Assembly: GCF_963576675.1 (NCBI RefSeq)
Contig: NC_088910.1
Span: forward strand, 23,624,531-23,688,530
Length of the DNA: 64,000 nt
Reading direction: 5' to 3'
Source of the DNA: Euphorbia lathyris
Taxonomy: Eukaryota; Streptophyta; Magnoliopsida; Malpighiales; Euphorbiaceae
The notes below the pieces were generated by a model. It was not told the DNA's origin and searched no databases. It was given only the letters and a program-made list of their open reading frames with translations. A program made the position numbers and the translations under genes. Positions 44,537 through 54,911 of this stretch are shown here, piece by piece. Positions within the stretch are counted from its first letter, which is position 1. Every line of letters starts with the position of its first letter.

Positions 44537-47500
44537 TTGCAGGTAAGCCTGAGGTGTGCTGAGAAGTCAAAGATGTGGTATATTGACAGCGCATGCTCGA
44601 GGCATATGACTGGTGATGAAACTCAATTCATCACATTTGAGCGTAAACGAGGAGGAAGCGTAAGTTTTGGAGACAACAAAAAGGGTAAGATAGTAGGGTC
44701 AGGAACCATTGGAGGTAATCCTACTATTGAGTCTGTCTCCCTAGTCAGCGGATTCAAATATAACTTACTCAGCGTAGCTCAACTATGTGACAATAGGAGA
44801 AAAGTTATATTTGATGACACTGGATGTAAAATATTTGAGGGTAAAACTAATGAGTTAATTTTAATTGCCCCTCGCATTGATAATGTCTTCATGCTAAACT
44901 TAGAGAAAAGGTTTTAAAAAACTGTATGCTTAGTTTCAAAGGAAGAAAATTCCTGGCTATGGCATAGGAGACTTGGTCATGTAAGCATGGACCTCCTGGA
45001 GTCCTGGCCAAATTAGCAAGAAAGCAATTGGTTGAGGGACTGCTAGAACTTAAATTTGAAAAAGATCAACTATGTCACGCTTGCCAAGCTGGAAAACAAA
45101 CCAAACAATCTTTTCATAGCAAAAATATTGTCTCAACTAAGCATCCGTTAGAGTTACTACACTTGGATCTCTTCGGTCCAGTCCAGCCGCTGAGTCTGGG
45201 TGGAAGAAGATTTTCCTTGGTCATTGTAGATGACTTTTCTCGGTACACTTGGATCATCTTACTGATTAGCAAGGATGAGACCTTTGAGACATTTTCAAAT
45301 TTGGTTAGAAAACTTGAAAATGATAAAGACCTAAAGCTAGCTCACATCCGAAGTGATAATGGTGGAGAATTCAAGAACCAACAGTTTGTTGAATTCTGTG
45401 AAACCAACGGCATTGACCATAATTTTTCTGCTCCTAGAACGCCTCAACAAAATGGGGTTGTAGAAAGGAAGAACAGAACCTTGGTTGAAATAGCCAGGAC
45501 AATGCTGAGTGAGCATAGGCTTCCGAAGTACTTTTGGGGAGAAGCTGTCAACACAGCGTGCTATATTCTTAATAGGGCTCTTGTTAGACCTATACTAAAG
45601 AAAACTCCCTACGAACTTTGGAAAGGATGAAAGCCCAATATTGGATACTTTCGTGCCTTTGGCTGTAAATGTTTTATTTTATATACCAAAGATAGCTTAG
45701 CTAAGTTTGACTCAAAAGCTGATGAAGCTATCTTTTTAGGCTACTCAACAAACAGCAAAGCATACAGAGTTTTCAATAAACGAACTCAAGTTTTAGAAGA
45801 GTCAGTACATGTTGAGTTCGACGAAACTAACCCTGCAGGAAGATATCAGCCGCTGACCGAGGATGATCCACACTCAGTACCCGCTGATCAAGATGCAGCC
45901 ACTGAGTCATTCCCTCAAGGTCTGACCAAAGGTAAAAGTGAACCTCAAATTGTTTTCACTGACCAATCTACACCTGCAGAGATTGTTGAAACACAAACAG
46001 CACAAGACATCAATCTACCAAAGGAGATAAGGATACCAAGAGGACACTCAGAGAGTGCTATTCTTGATGCTGCTGAGAATACCCTGATGACAAGAAATCA
46101 GCTCAGGAGATACCTTAGCAACGTAGCCTTCGTCTCAGTTGAGGAACCAAAGAACTTCGCTGATGCTGAGCACGATGAATTCTGGATGAGCGCAATGCAA
46201 GAGGAACTTGATCAATTCAGAAGAAACGATGTATGGGAGTTAGTGCCACATCCAAGGAGTCAAAAGACCATTGGAACAAGATGGGTCTTCCGCAACAAGC
46301 TGGATGAACAAGGAAATGTAGTCAGGAACAAAGCAAGACTTGTAGCTTAGGGCTACAGTCAGCAAGAAGGTATTGACTACGGTGAGACCTTTGCCCCAGT
46401 GGCAAGGCAAGAGGCTATTAGAATCTTATGCGCTTATGCAAGTTATATGAACTTCAAACTGTTTCAAATGGATGTTAAGAGTGCATTCCTTAATGGAGTT
46501 ATAAACAAGGAAGTTTATGCTAATCAGCCTCCAGGGTTTGAGGATCCTAAATTCCCAAACCACATTTATAAACTCAAAAAGGCTTTGTACGGCCTCAAGC
46601 AAGCACCACGTGCTTGGTATGAGAGGCTGACCAGTTTCCTGCTGACTAGAAATTATGTCAGAGGCAAAGCTGATACAACCTTATTCATTAAGAGAAAGGG
46701 TAAAGACACCCTGCTGGCTCAAATATATGTTGATGATATTATATTCGGTGCTACTAATGAGTCAATGTGCAAGGAATTTAGCAAGCAAATATAGACTGAG
46801 TTTGAAATGTCAATGATGGGAGAACTCAACTTCTTCCTTGGACTTCAAATCAAACAAGGGAAAAATGGCATCTTCATCAGTCAAGCCAAATATGCCAAGG
46901 AGATATTGAAGAAATATGATCTTGAAAATTGCAAGCCAATATCTACTCCTATGGGCACTGACACTGTCCTTTGTGCTGACGAGAATGGTAAGTCGGTAGA
47001 CAGCAAATTGTATCGAGGTATGATAGGCTCTCTACTTTACTTAACATCGAGTAGACCGGACATTCAGTTCTCAGTATGCTACTGTGCTAGATATCAATCT
47101 AACCCTAAGGAATCTCATTACATAGCTGTAAAAAGAATCCTTAGATATTTGCAAAGCTCAGTGAACGCAGGTTTATGGTATCCCAACACTCATGATTTTA
47201 CACTCGTTGGATACACTGACGCTGACTATGGACGAGACAAGCTTGAACGAAAAAGCACCTCTAGAGGATGCCACTTCCTAGGGAGCTGTCTTGTATCTTG
47301 GTTCAACAAGAAGCAGGCGTCAGTAGCCTTGTCTACCACTGAAGCTGAGTACATTGCTGCTGGACACTGTGTTGCTCAAGTCCTATGGATTAAGCAACAG
47401 CTTGAAGACTATGGTGTTCAAACAAAGACAATTGAGGTCAAATGTGACAACAAAAGTGCAATTGATCTATCAAAGAACCCAATTCAGCATAGCAGGATGA

Positions 47501-47673
47501 AGCATGTCAACATCAGACATCACTTCATTAGAGACCATGTACTCAAGGGTGAGATAAAGCTGACCTATGTCCCAACGGATGAGCAGCTTGCGGATATCTT
47601 CACAAAGCCACTGGCTCGTGAGCAGTTCAGCATATTGAGAGAAGCCATTGGTATGTTTAATCCTCTTCAGTAA
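44537..47673 (+). pseudogene. Sirevirus pol: protease, integrase, RT, RNase H
   Basis: Protease MWYIDSACSRHMTGD (44573); integrase HHCC region around LWHRRLGHVSMD (frameshifted, 44900-45030) and CHACQAGKQ; integrase core LHLDLFGPV, RSDNGGEF, PQQNGVVERKNRT; RT TRWVFRNKLDEQGNV, FQMDVKSAFLNG, KKALYGLKQAPRAWY, YVDDIIFG (about 46730); RNase H YTDADYGRD, STTEAEYIAA and ADIFTKPL. Disabling changes: frameshifts at 44917 and about 44985, TGA at 45628 (for Arg in WKGRKP), TAG at 46348 (for Gln in VAQGYSQ) and TAG at 46792. The rest is well conserved, consistent with a fairly recent insertion. Confidence 0.92.
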
Positions 47674-48175
47674 ATTCCAGTTCTAAATATAGATTCATGC
47701 TGAGTGAATTGACATGCTGAATGATCTATGCTATTATTTGCTGAGTGAATAGATGTATGCTGAGTGTTTAATGCTAAATGAATGAATATCACATACTGAG
47801 CAAATATGCGCACTGAGTAGTTATCTCAAACTGAGCAACCAATTACTTAAACCATCCGTTTGTATAAAACTGACTACTCAGAATATAGAACGTCTAGGAT
47901 TCTCACACTGAGTAAATCGATCCGTTGCACTTAACGCTAAAGCACGCGAATAGCCACCTAGGATGACGTATGCGCCGAATGTGTCATAAATGCAAGTATC
48001 CTTGTCGGTTGACAATCCTAAGGACAAACTGACATATGGATACGATAAGATCCACCACTCACCTCTATAAATAATGGGCAAATCCCCATTTTTATCTCTT
48101 TACGCTTACAGAATTCTCTGGCATAAATATTTTCTCTCTCAAAATCTTTAAATCCTTCAAATCTTCTCTGCGAAA
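47674..48175 (+). other. Sirevirus spacer between pol and accessory ORF, rich in CTGAG words
   Basis: Phrases such as TGCTGAGTGAAT and ACTGAGCAA recur within 47690-47900. A TATA-like site (48066-48074) and an acceptor-like TTACAG (about 48106) lie before the accessory ORF. Otherwise noncoding. Confidence 0.65.
48066..48074 (+). promoter_or_regulatory. TATA-like site upstream of Sirevirus accessory ORF
   Basis: CTCTATAAATAATGGGC resembles the LTR promoter CACTATAAATAGGCC and lies 102 bases before the ATG at 48176. A separate transcript for this ORF is inference. Confidence 0.4.
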
Positions 48176-50728
48176 ATGACAAATGACTCTGTAAACATCT
48201 CTGATGCTGGTCACCAAACTGCTGGAAACCCTAAGTCTCCTACCCAGCATGATCAAACCAAAGCTACCACACCGAGCAAGAAAACCCAAACTGAGCAAGG
48301 AAACTCTTCCAAGACGAAGCAACCTAAGCAATGAACCTACACTAAGGTCTATGAGAACGTCAGGGAGTACAAGATGGACTACTCAAGGTGGTTCTCGAAA
48401 GAGTTTGTGGAAACTGAAAAACCATTCTGTGAGTGGATCTCTAAGAATGGGTGGACCGAGCTGTTTTCGATCAGCTACAATACCTACCCTGACTTGGTAA
48501 GGGAATTCTACCACAACCTTCGTGTTGCTGATGATAACCAGGACTATTTAGCCACCAAGGTGAAGGACAAAACCATCTTCATAAATCCCAAATACTTAGC
48601 CAACCTTCTAAAACTCAAGAATGAAGGAGCCATTCTTAGGAAGTCTGGAGATCAGGACATCACTGGGTATTCCACTACGTTCTGTAAACCAACTGGACAT
48701 GCTGGTGAAATTTCTAGCACTTCGATGGGGCAACACCAAAAGATGGCGCACTACTTGCTAACCAATTACATCTACCCTAAGATAAATTGCACCAGCTCAG
48801 CGATAAAGTTCGAGCAATGCTTCATATGGCATATGCTGACCTACAAGCCCAAGTCAGCTGAGAAAAGACCTAGGCAAGATGAGCCTGAGGCAGATGAAAG
48901 GGAAAACGTTGATGAAGAACCTCTGAGTAAGAAGCAGAAGAACTCTTCAGAGTTAAGTCCACTCGATGCCATTCCTGCTGGCTTCTTTGTTCCAGACGAC
49001 TCTCACTATGCTCAGAGTCAAGATATTGCCGCTGAGCAACAGAACGATGAAGTTGAATTGGATGATCAGTTCATTGAACAGTTGGAAGAAGAAATAGATG
49101 AGGAAGATCGGGATGATGAGCAAGAAGAAGAAGGAGAAGAGAGTGGCCAGGATGACACTGAGGGGACAGCTAGTGAAGAAGATGCTGAGACAACTCACAC
49201 TAAGTTGACTGCAGAAGAAGAAGCTGAGCAAACTGAACAGCAGGATGCTGATCAAGGAGTAAATTCTCCATCTCATTCAATTCAATCAATTCACGCTGAT
49301 CCCACTCCTCCAAGGACCCAGGGAAAAAGAAGAAGACTTGTCAAGGCACACCCAACAACTGTGCTTGATGTCATGGATAACTTAACGCAGAAAAGATCAT
49401 CCACCGATCCATCGACTATAAAGCTAAAATTCTTCAAGAAATCTTCTACTACTCTACCAGAGCACACTGAAAAGCAAGCCTATGTTTCTCTTCCACAGGA
49501 ACAAGCCGACTTAGATGCTTCTGAGAACCCAACTCACACCGAGCCAATTCTCAATGCAGATGCTAAACCTAGCCCTCTGCCAGCTAAGGAAATTCTTGCT
49601 CTAGTCAGCACTGAACCTATCCAACCTTCAACAGAAAGTCAGCTTCAGCCTGACTCTGAACCTGCATCCGATGCTGCTGTACAATCACCTCTCCATTCTA
49701 CAGAACAAGTGTAGGTTAATACACTAAGACCAGTCACTGACCCCACTGGCACTACAAATGATGCATTGAATCTCACTCCTCCACCAGTTGGTCAAAATAA
49801 TGAAGACTCATTCAATCACCTCACTGCCACTGAGTCTGGTCGAAGGATAATTAACTCGGCTCAGGCCTTGATCCAAGACCTTCATCAAATTTCAGACACT
49901 GCTGCTGGGTCTGCCGATAATGAATCCACCCAGCTTCCACAAGTCACTCAACTTCTCAATGAGGTTCGAGGTCTAAAAGACTTGCTGGGTGTAATGATCA
50001 ATACCCAAGCCCAACAACCAAAGTAGGCGTCCATAACAAAGTTGGTTGAACTCCAGCTGACTATGGTTCAACATATCAACTCCCTATAGGGACAATTTCA
50101 AGCCTTGTCAGCTGTGAACTCAGGGTATGCAACTTCTGCCGAAGTTCATCAGTTATTCACCCAGCTTCGAACTGAGCAAGAGAAGACAAACCATCAGCTT
50201 TCCTCCTACTCCCAATGCTCAGTAGAACAGATCGGCGAAGCTGTTCGTCTTCTGAATCTAAACAAGGCAGAGATGGACACTGACCAGATGAAGTAGAATG
50301 AGATTCTTCAGTATACCCATCAAATCTTTACCCATGTCCGTCATTCCAACATTCAGCGTCAGTTCTATGACTGATCTTTGCTCAAGATGTTCCATCAAGC
50401 TTATGCTGCACTGACTGATACACTCACTTGGATGGGTAAATCTCAAGCCTACGCACTAAGCATCCTTAGCGCTGCTGAAATTGGTGTGCCTCAAGAGGTA
50501 TTCGACGATGGTGTTGCTATCTTTGATGGCATAAATGAAAGCACTTTCAAGCTTAAGGAATTATCAGCTCAAATATCTGAAGCTGCTCAAAACAGCACCT
50601 TCAGGCCTCCTCCTCCTCCCGATGCTACCAAAACGGGGGAAAAAGAACAAACAGAAAGAACTCAGCAAGAGGCTGCTGGAAGTAGTCAGCTTAAGGGAAA
50701 GGGCAAACTGAACTTTAAGAAGAAATAG
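48176..50728 (+). pseudogene. Sirevirus accessory ORF downstream of pol (~850 codons, six nonsense codons)
   Basis: One frame runs from ATG 48176 to TAG 50726 without any frameshift but with six stops at 48332 (TGA), 49712, 50024, 50087, 50294 (TAG) and 50372 (TGA). The N-terminal part (YPDLVREFYHNLRV, KVKDKTIFINPKYLANLLKL, HQKMAHYLLTNYIYPK) resembles the widespread 'putative plant transposon protein' domain. A very acidic Glu/Asp tract (about 49030-49260), a Pro/Ser/Gln-rich middle, a helical region and a Pro-run with Lys-rich tail follow. No signal peptide or transmembrane segment is apparent, so an envelope role is not supported. The product is unknown; it sits where SIRE1-type elements carry env-like ORFs. 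Confidence 0.8.
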
Positions 50729-51226
50729 CTTTAGTTAAGATAGCTAGTTTCTAAGTCTTAAGTATCCCTGTTTGTTTTATACAATGCTGACTACTTATTA
50801 ATACTATGCTTGCATCAAATTGTTCAACTTGATTAAAATCTTATGTGATGCTGAGCTATTATGTTTTGCATACATCAACTGTGTTTATCATTCTTAATGA
50901 CTTCTGATTGTATGCTGTTAACACTGTCTTGTATGATTAAAACATTGTCTTATAAAACTCATTGAACAACAAAATACTCAGCGCTCTCTGATAGCAAAAT
51001 CTTCCGCTTAAAACTGAGTTAGTAGAATATGTTTCATGAGCTGACCTTATTTGAAAACTGACCTAGGACTTACTCGATTAAAACTTAAAATGTTTAGAGT
51101 AAAACTGTGTCAGTAGCTCAACCCTTATGGGGGAGTTTATTAAGTTATAAAAGGTCAACTATCATGGGGGAGCTCAAAACTGAGTTCTTCACTGAATAGT
51201 TTTGCCAACATCAAAATGGGGGAGTT
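50729..51226 (+). other. Sirevirus 3' noncoding region with three polypurine tracts
   Basis: ATGGGGGAG occurs at 51127-51135, 51164-51172 and 51216-51224; the last directly abuts the 3' LTR. Multiplied polypurine tracts are a known Sirevirus feature. Confidence 0.85.
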
Positions 51227-52555
51227 TGTTGAAACACCGTTCCACATGATTTTGATTTGATAAAATTATTTAAGTATATGATTAAAGAATATTCTAAACA
51301 CACTAAGTTTAAATGCTTTGATTTATTACACTAATGTGTTTGTTCAATGTTGAGTTAAATTGTTTATAAGACATAAAGACTAAAAGGCTAAAGGCCCAAA
51401 GGAAAGTCAAAGGCCCAAGACAACTCGGCCCGTGTAAACAAAACGATGTCGTTGTGAACAAAACGCAGCTCAGCATGAAGAAGGATCTGGAAGACTTTCT
51501 TTATCTACTTCGGAACGAAGCTACTGAGTTGGACGATAAAGAGTACAAGACAGCAGCTGAGCAAGGAACAACTTCAAGACAAAGTATTTCTACTTTGGGT
51601 AAAGTTCAGAAGACACAGAAAGCTGTCTGGAAGACTTTGCCATAAAAGGCGAAACATTCTGTCCTTCTGTCTAAAAGCTGCTCAGCACTGACCAAAGACA
51701 GAAGATACAATAATCTGATTGGCCAACGGCACTGAGCGTGTACTGAGTGACAACGACATCAAGCCGTTTCCCTCCAACGGTTATTTTGAAATTTGAAATA
51801 ACCGATACCTCAAGTGTCACTATAAATAGGCCTTTCAGTTGCTTCATTCGATGAAGATCTTCACCAAGCCATTACGCTGACCAAATTTCTACTTGAAGAA
51901 TCTGTGTGAAAAAGCAAAGCAAATACTTACACCAATTTCCATATTACTGTGTAAAAGTCTAGAGTGATTATCCAATCATCTAAAGTGTCTTAGCAATTGT
52001 TGTTTAGGACAAACTTATTATCATTTCTAGAAATAGAAAGGAGAGGCTGAGTACTCGGTTATAGTACTCAGCAATAGAATAGGAGTGAGTAGAGGTATAG
52101 AGGAAGGTACTTTTGTTATACTCAGCTTCTTATTGTAAAAGGTTTGATGCTCTACCGTTAAAGAGCTCAGTAGAGAATTCGAAAGCTCGGAACGTGTTCC
52201 GGGGACAGGACGTAGGCATAGAGGCCGAACCTGGATAAATCTGTTGAGTAACATCGTTATAACCTTAAACTCCTTTAATATATATTGCTTGCTTAAACAA
52301 AACTGACCAAGTAAAGAGGTCAAGCTGAGTTGTGTGCATTGAGTATCTGAGTTCAAGAATAGACTCAAGTGCTATCTCCTGACTCAAAGAAAGAAGCTGA
52401 CTTAGTCACCAGTTGATTAAGCCAGTGTCTTACTTCACTCAGCGCGCTGTGTAATTCCTTTTCAAAATAAAAGAAGTCAGCCTTAACGTACTAAAATTTT
52501 AAATAGTTCATATCCCCCCCTTGGAACTAACTTGTTACGTTATAAGGGACCAACA
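51227..52555 (+). repeat. Sirevirus 3' LTR
   Basis: It runs from TGTTGAAAC to CCAACA and matches 41396-42726 except for about two dozen substitutions and a 2-bp difference in a TA run. Confidence 0.95.
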
Positions 52556-52560
52556 AAAGT
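52556..52560. repeat. target-site duplication AAAGT, right copy
   Basis: Pairs with 41391-41395. Joining the flanks restores the Tat primer-site/LTR junction. Confidence 0.95.
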
Positions 52561-52565
52561 CAGTA

Positions 52566-52985
52566 TGAAAATGGAGAATAAACTATATTGACAAGGTAGG
52601 GTCTGAGAGAGAGAAATGAGCGTGTACCTCGATAGCTTGGGATGCAAGCTATTTATAGTCGTGTGATCGTAACTCTCAGTAACCAGAAAGTCTCCATTAG
52701 CGCCTCATTAATGGCGATTACGGATCTCCTTTAAGCTTGGCCGTTTGCTCATTAAAGGACCATTAATTGCCTTTATTGGGAATCGGCTCAACCGTTCAGT
52801 GGGCGGATCGAGGCATGATGGCGGGTCTCCCATAGGGTTGACTACGGACCTCGCGTGGCGGAGTCCAGGTGATACGCCATTCGGATGACTTCCTTGATAC
52901 GCCATCGCTTCTTAGACCGCCCCAATACACGGCCGTTTTGGCAAATATCCTCTTTGATCCCTTGGATAATATCTCGATGTTATCA
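52566..52985 (-). repeat. probable Tat 5' LTR (~420 bp)
   Basis: On the minus strand the segment begins TGATAACATCGAG and ends CATTTTCA close to the primer site once the copia element is removed. A TATA box (TATAAATAG, minus, 52657-52649) fits. No second copy was found, so boundaries are approximate. Confidence 0.6.
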
Positions 52986-53299
52986 CTTTTGATATAATAT
53001 TTATTTTATCTTATAATTGTAATTTATATATTATTAAGTTCTTATATACATATATAAATTAATAATTAATTCTTCACAAATAACTTGATTTTATTTAAGA
53101 GGTATCTCCAGAGCAAATGTTAGTTATTAAAAAGGGTATTGGTTGCTTCTTTCCATGTTATTATTTAGCTTTTCACTCCAAAATAGAGAGTTTTATGTGT
53201 TTGGTTAGTCATCTTCTCTTTACCTTTTACATCTGAAAAGTACCTTTTTACAAAAGTGATTTTTTTCCAACAGCAAACAGTAGATAAAACAAACGGATC
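52986..53299. other. gene-free AT-rich stretch
   Basis: Nothing recognised between the Tat LTR and the LINE remnant. Confidence 0.5.
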
Positions 53300-53521
53300 C
53301 TAAGGTTTGATGCTTTTTGCAGGAGCTCGGGTCAAAGAGTAAATTTTACTAAATCTGCAATTTTCTTTAGTAAAAATTTGGATCTGGACCAAACTAAAGA
53401 CATTAGTCTTCTCATTGACATTCCTATTACACTCGATCTTATGATGTATCTTGATATACCTGTTATTCATGGTTGGATGACTAAAGCTTCCTTCCAACAT
53501 ATCTTAGATAGGGTGAATAAG

Positions 53522-53785
53522 GCTCTGTTCTTTTTTACTGAAATTAAGTAAACTGAACTGAATGGTATTAAACTTATTGAATTCTACTGAAACTGAAATA
53601 ATAATATAATCTTTTTAAAACAGCAATAATTAAAATAAAAAGCTTATAAAAATAATAATGGTTCTATTAATAATAATGATAATAAAAAAAACAATTATAA
53701 TTATAATAAGTAATGATAAATTACTGAACTGGATGCTACTGAACTGAAATTACTGATATTGAAATTAAGTGACAAAGAACAGAGC
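53522..53785. mobile_element. MITE inserted in LINE (264 bp)
   Basis: The ends GCTCTGTTCTTTTTTACTG and CAAAGAACAGAGC are inverted repeats. ATAAG flanks both sides (53517-53521 and 53786-53790). The interior is AT-rich with ACTGAACTGAA phrases. Removing it restores the LINE sequence NK. Superfamily unclear; a 5-bp duplication would be unusual for hAT. Confidence 0.85.
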
Positions 53786-54911
53786 ATAAGTGTCGGGGTG
53801 GAAAGCTAAAACCTTAAACTTTACTGGGTGTTCCATTTTGGTGAAATCTGTCCTTACAAGTATTCATTTTTACTCTATGCAAACCTTGTCCATGCTAGAA
53901 GGTATCATCAGTGAGATTGAAAAAATATCTAGGATATTTTTATAGGGATTAATGGGGATTCTCCTAAGCAGAGCCTCCTTGATTGGAAAATAGTGATTAA
54001 GCCTGATCTCAAGGTAGTTTGGGGGTACTTGATCTTAGAAAGATGAATATAGCTTTTTTTGCCAAATTGGGTTGGAGATGTTTCAAAGAAACCGATCAAT
54101 TATGGAGTAGAATTCTTCGTGTAAAGTATTTTCGTACTACATATTCCTTTAACTCTATCGAGAAAAAACATTTAACTTTAAACCTATAGAGATGAATTGT
54201 TAAAGCAAAGTCAGTAATGGTTGTTGATATGAGATATAAAATTGGTAACGACTAAGATATTTTGTTTTGGACAAATCCTTGGCTACTCGACTAACTTATC
54301 TTCTTTATTATCAATTTTTCCATCCCTTTGATGGAGAAATTCAATTCGGTGGCTATTGGAGTCTGACCGGTTGGCGATGAGATTTATTAGAAGGCTATTT
54401 AATAGAGGATATCACCAACAAACTCAACAACATTTTTATTAATGATAACATTGATAATCACGACAGTTTTTGCTGGGCTTAGTCTCCTAATGGCTCTTTC
54501 GCTATTAAGTCTACATATATTGTGCAATTGGGTGGTAATGAGAATCTGCAAAAATGTTAATTGGAAGAGCATTTGGCATATTCAAGTTCTATATAAAATC
54601 TGCACATTTTTGTGGATTGTGATTTATGGAAAAGTAATGGGGAACTATAAGCGTCTTCGATGAGGCTTTACCGAATCAGATGTTTGCTCCAATTGTAATT
54701 TATATTCGGTGACTACACTACACATTTTGAGGGATCGCCTAAAAGCAAAACAAATTTGAGATATTTTTATTCCATACAGTTTGCGGAAGTTTTGGAACTC
54801 GATGAACCTGCAATATTAGGTAATGTTTAATCTTATTATTTTTCTCATCCGGAGTTCGATAGAAATTGGAAATTTTTATTCTCTATCACTAATTGATGGG
54901 TCTGGAAATGG

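Larger units (their letters stand above)
41396..52555 (+). mobile_element. Sirevirus-type Ty1/copia retrotransposon (11.2 kb, defective)
   Basis: It has LTRs of 1331 and 1329 bp, AAAGT duplications and a primer site one base from the initiator-Met form. In order: gag, protease, integrase, RT, RNase H, a long 3' noncoding stretch and an accessory ORF (48176-50728), then three polypurine tract copies. The large gag with three zinc knuckles, repeated polypurine tracts, accessory ORF and overall size point to the Sirevirus group. The two LTRs differ at roughly two dozen positions by eye, under 2 percent. Nonsense codons and frameshifts disable gag-pol. It inserted into the Tat element between primer site and LTR. 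Confidence 0.93.
32934..52985 (-). mobile_element. Tat-lineage Ty3/gypsy retrotransposon, interrupted and missing a recognisable 3' LTR
   Basis: Minus-strand gag, protease, RT, RNase H, second RNase H and integrase domains occupy 35514-41252. A 5' LTR (about 52566-52985) lies beyond the nested copia element. The second, archaeal-type RNase H (MYTDGASSVEGAGIGIVI) and the YVDDMIIKS motif mark the Tat lineage. I could not find a second copy of the 5' LTR on the left side; the left limit given is the start of the antisense gene and the true end may lie further left or be deleted. Confidence 0.8.

Noticed and set aside
48953..49276. 107-codon minus-strand frame rich in Leu, Phe and Ser, membrane-like
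   Set aside because: It is the reverse of the Glu/Asp-rich tract of the accessory ORF; GAA/GAG codons read backwards give Phe, Leu and Ser.
48176..50728. envelope gene of an endogenous retrovirus-like element
   Set aside because: Position fits, but I see no signal peptide, transmembrane helix or cysteine pattern; the protein is acidic with a plant-transposon-type domain.
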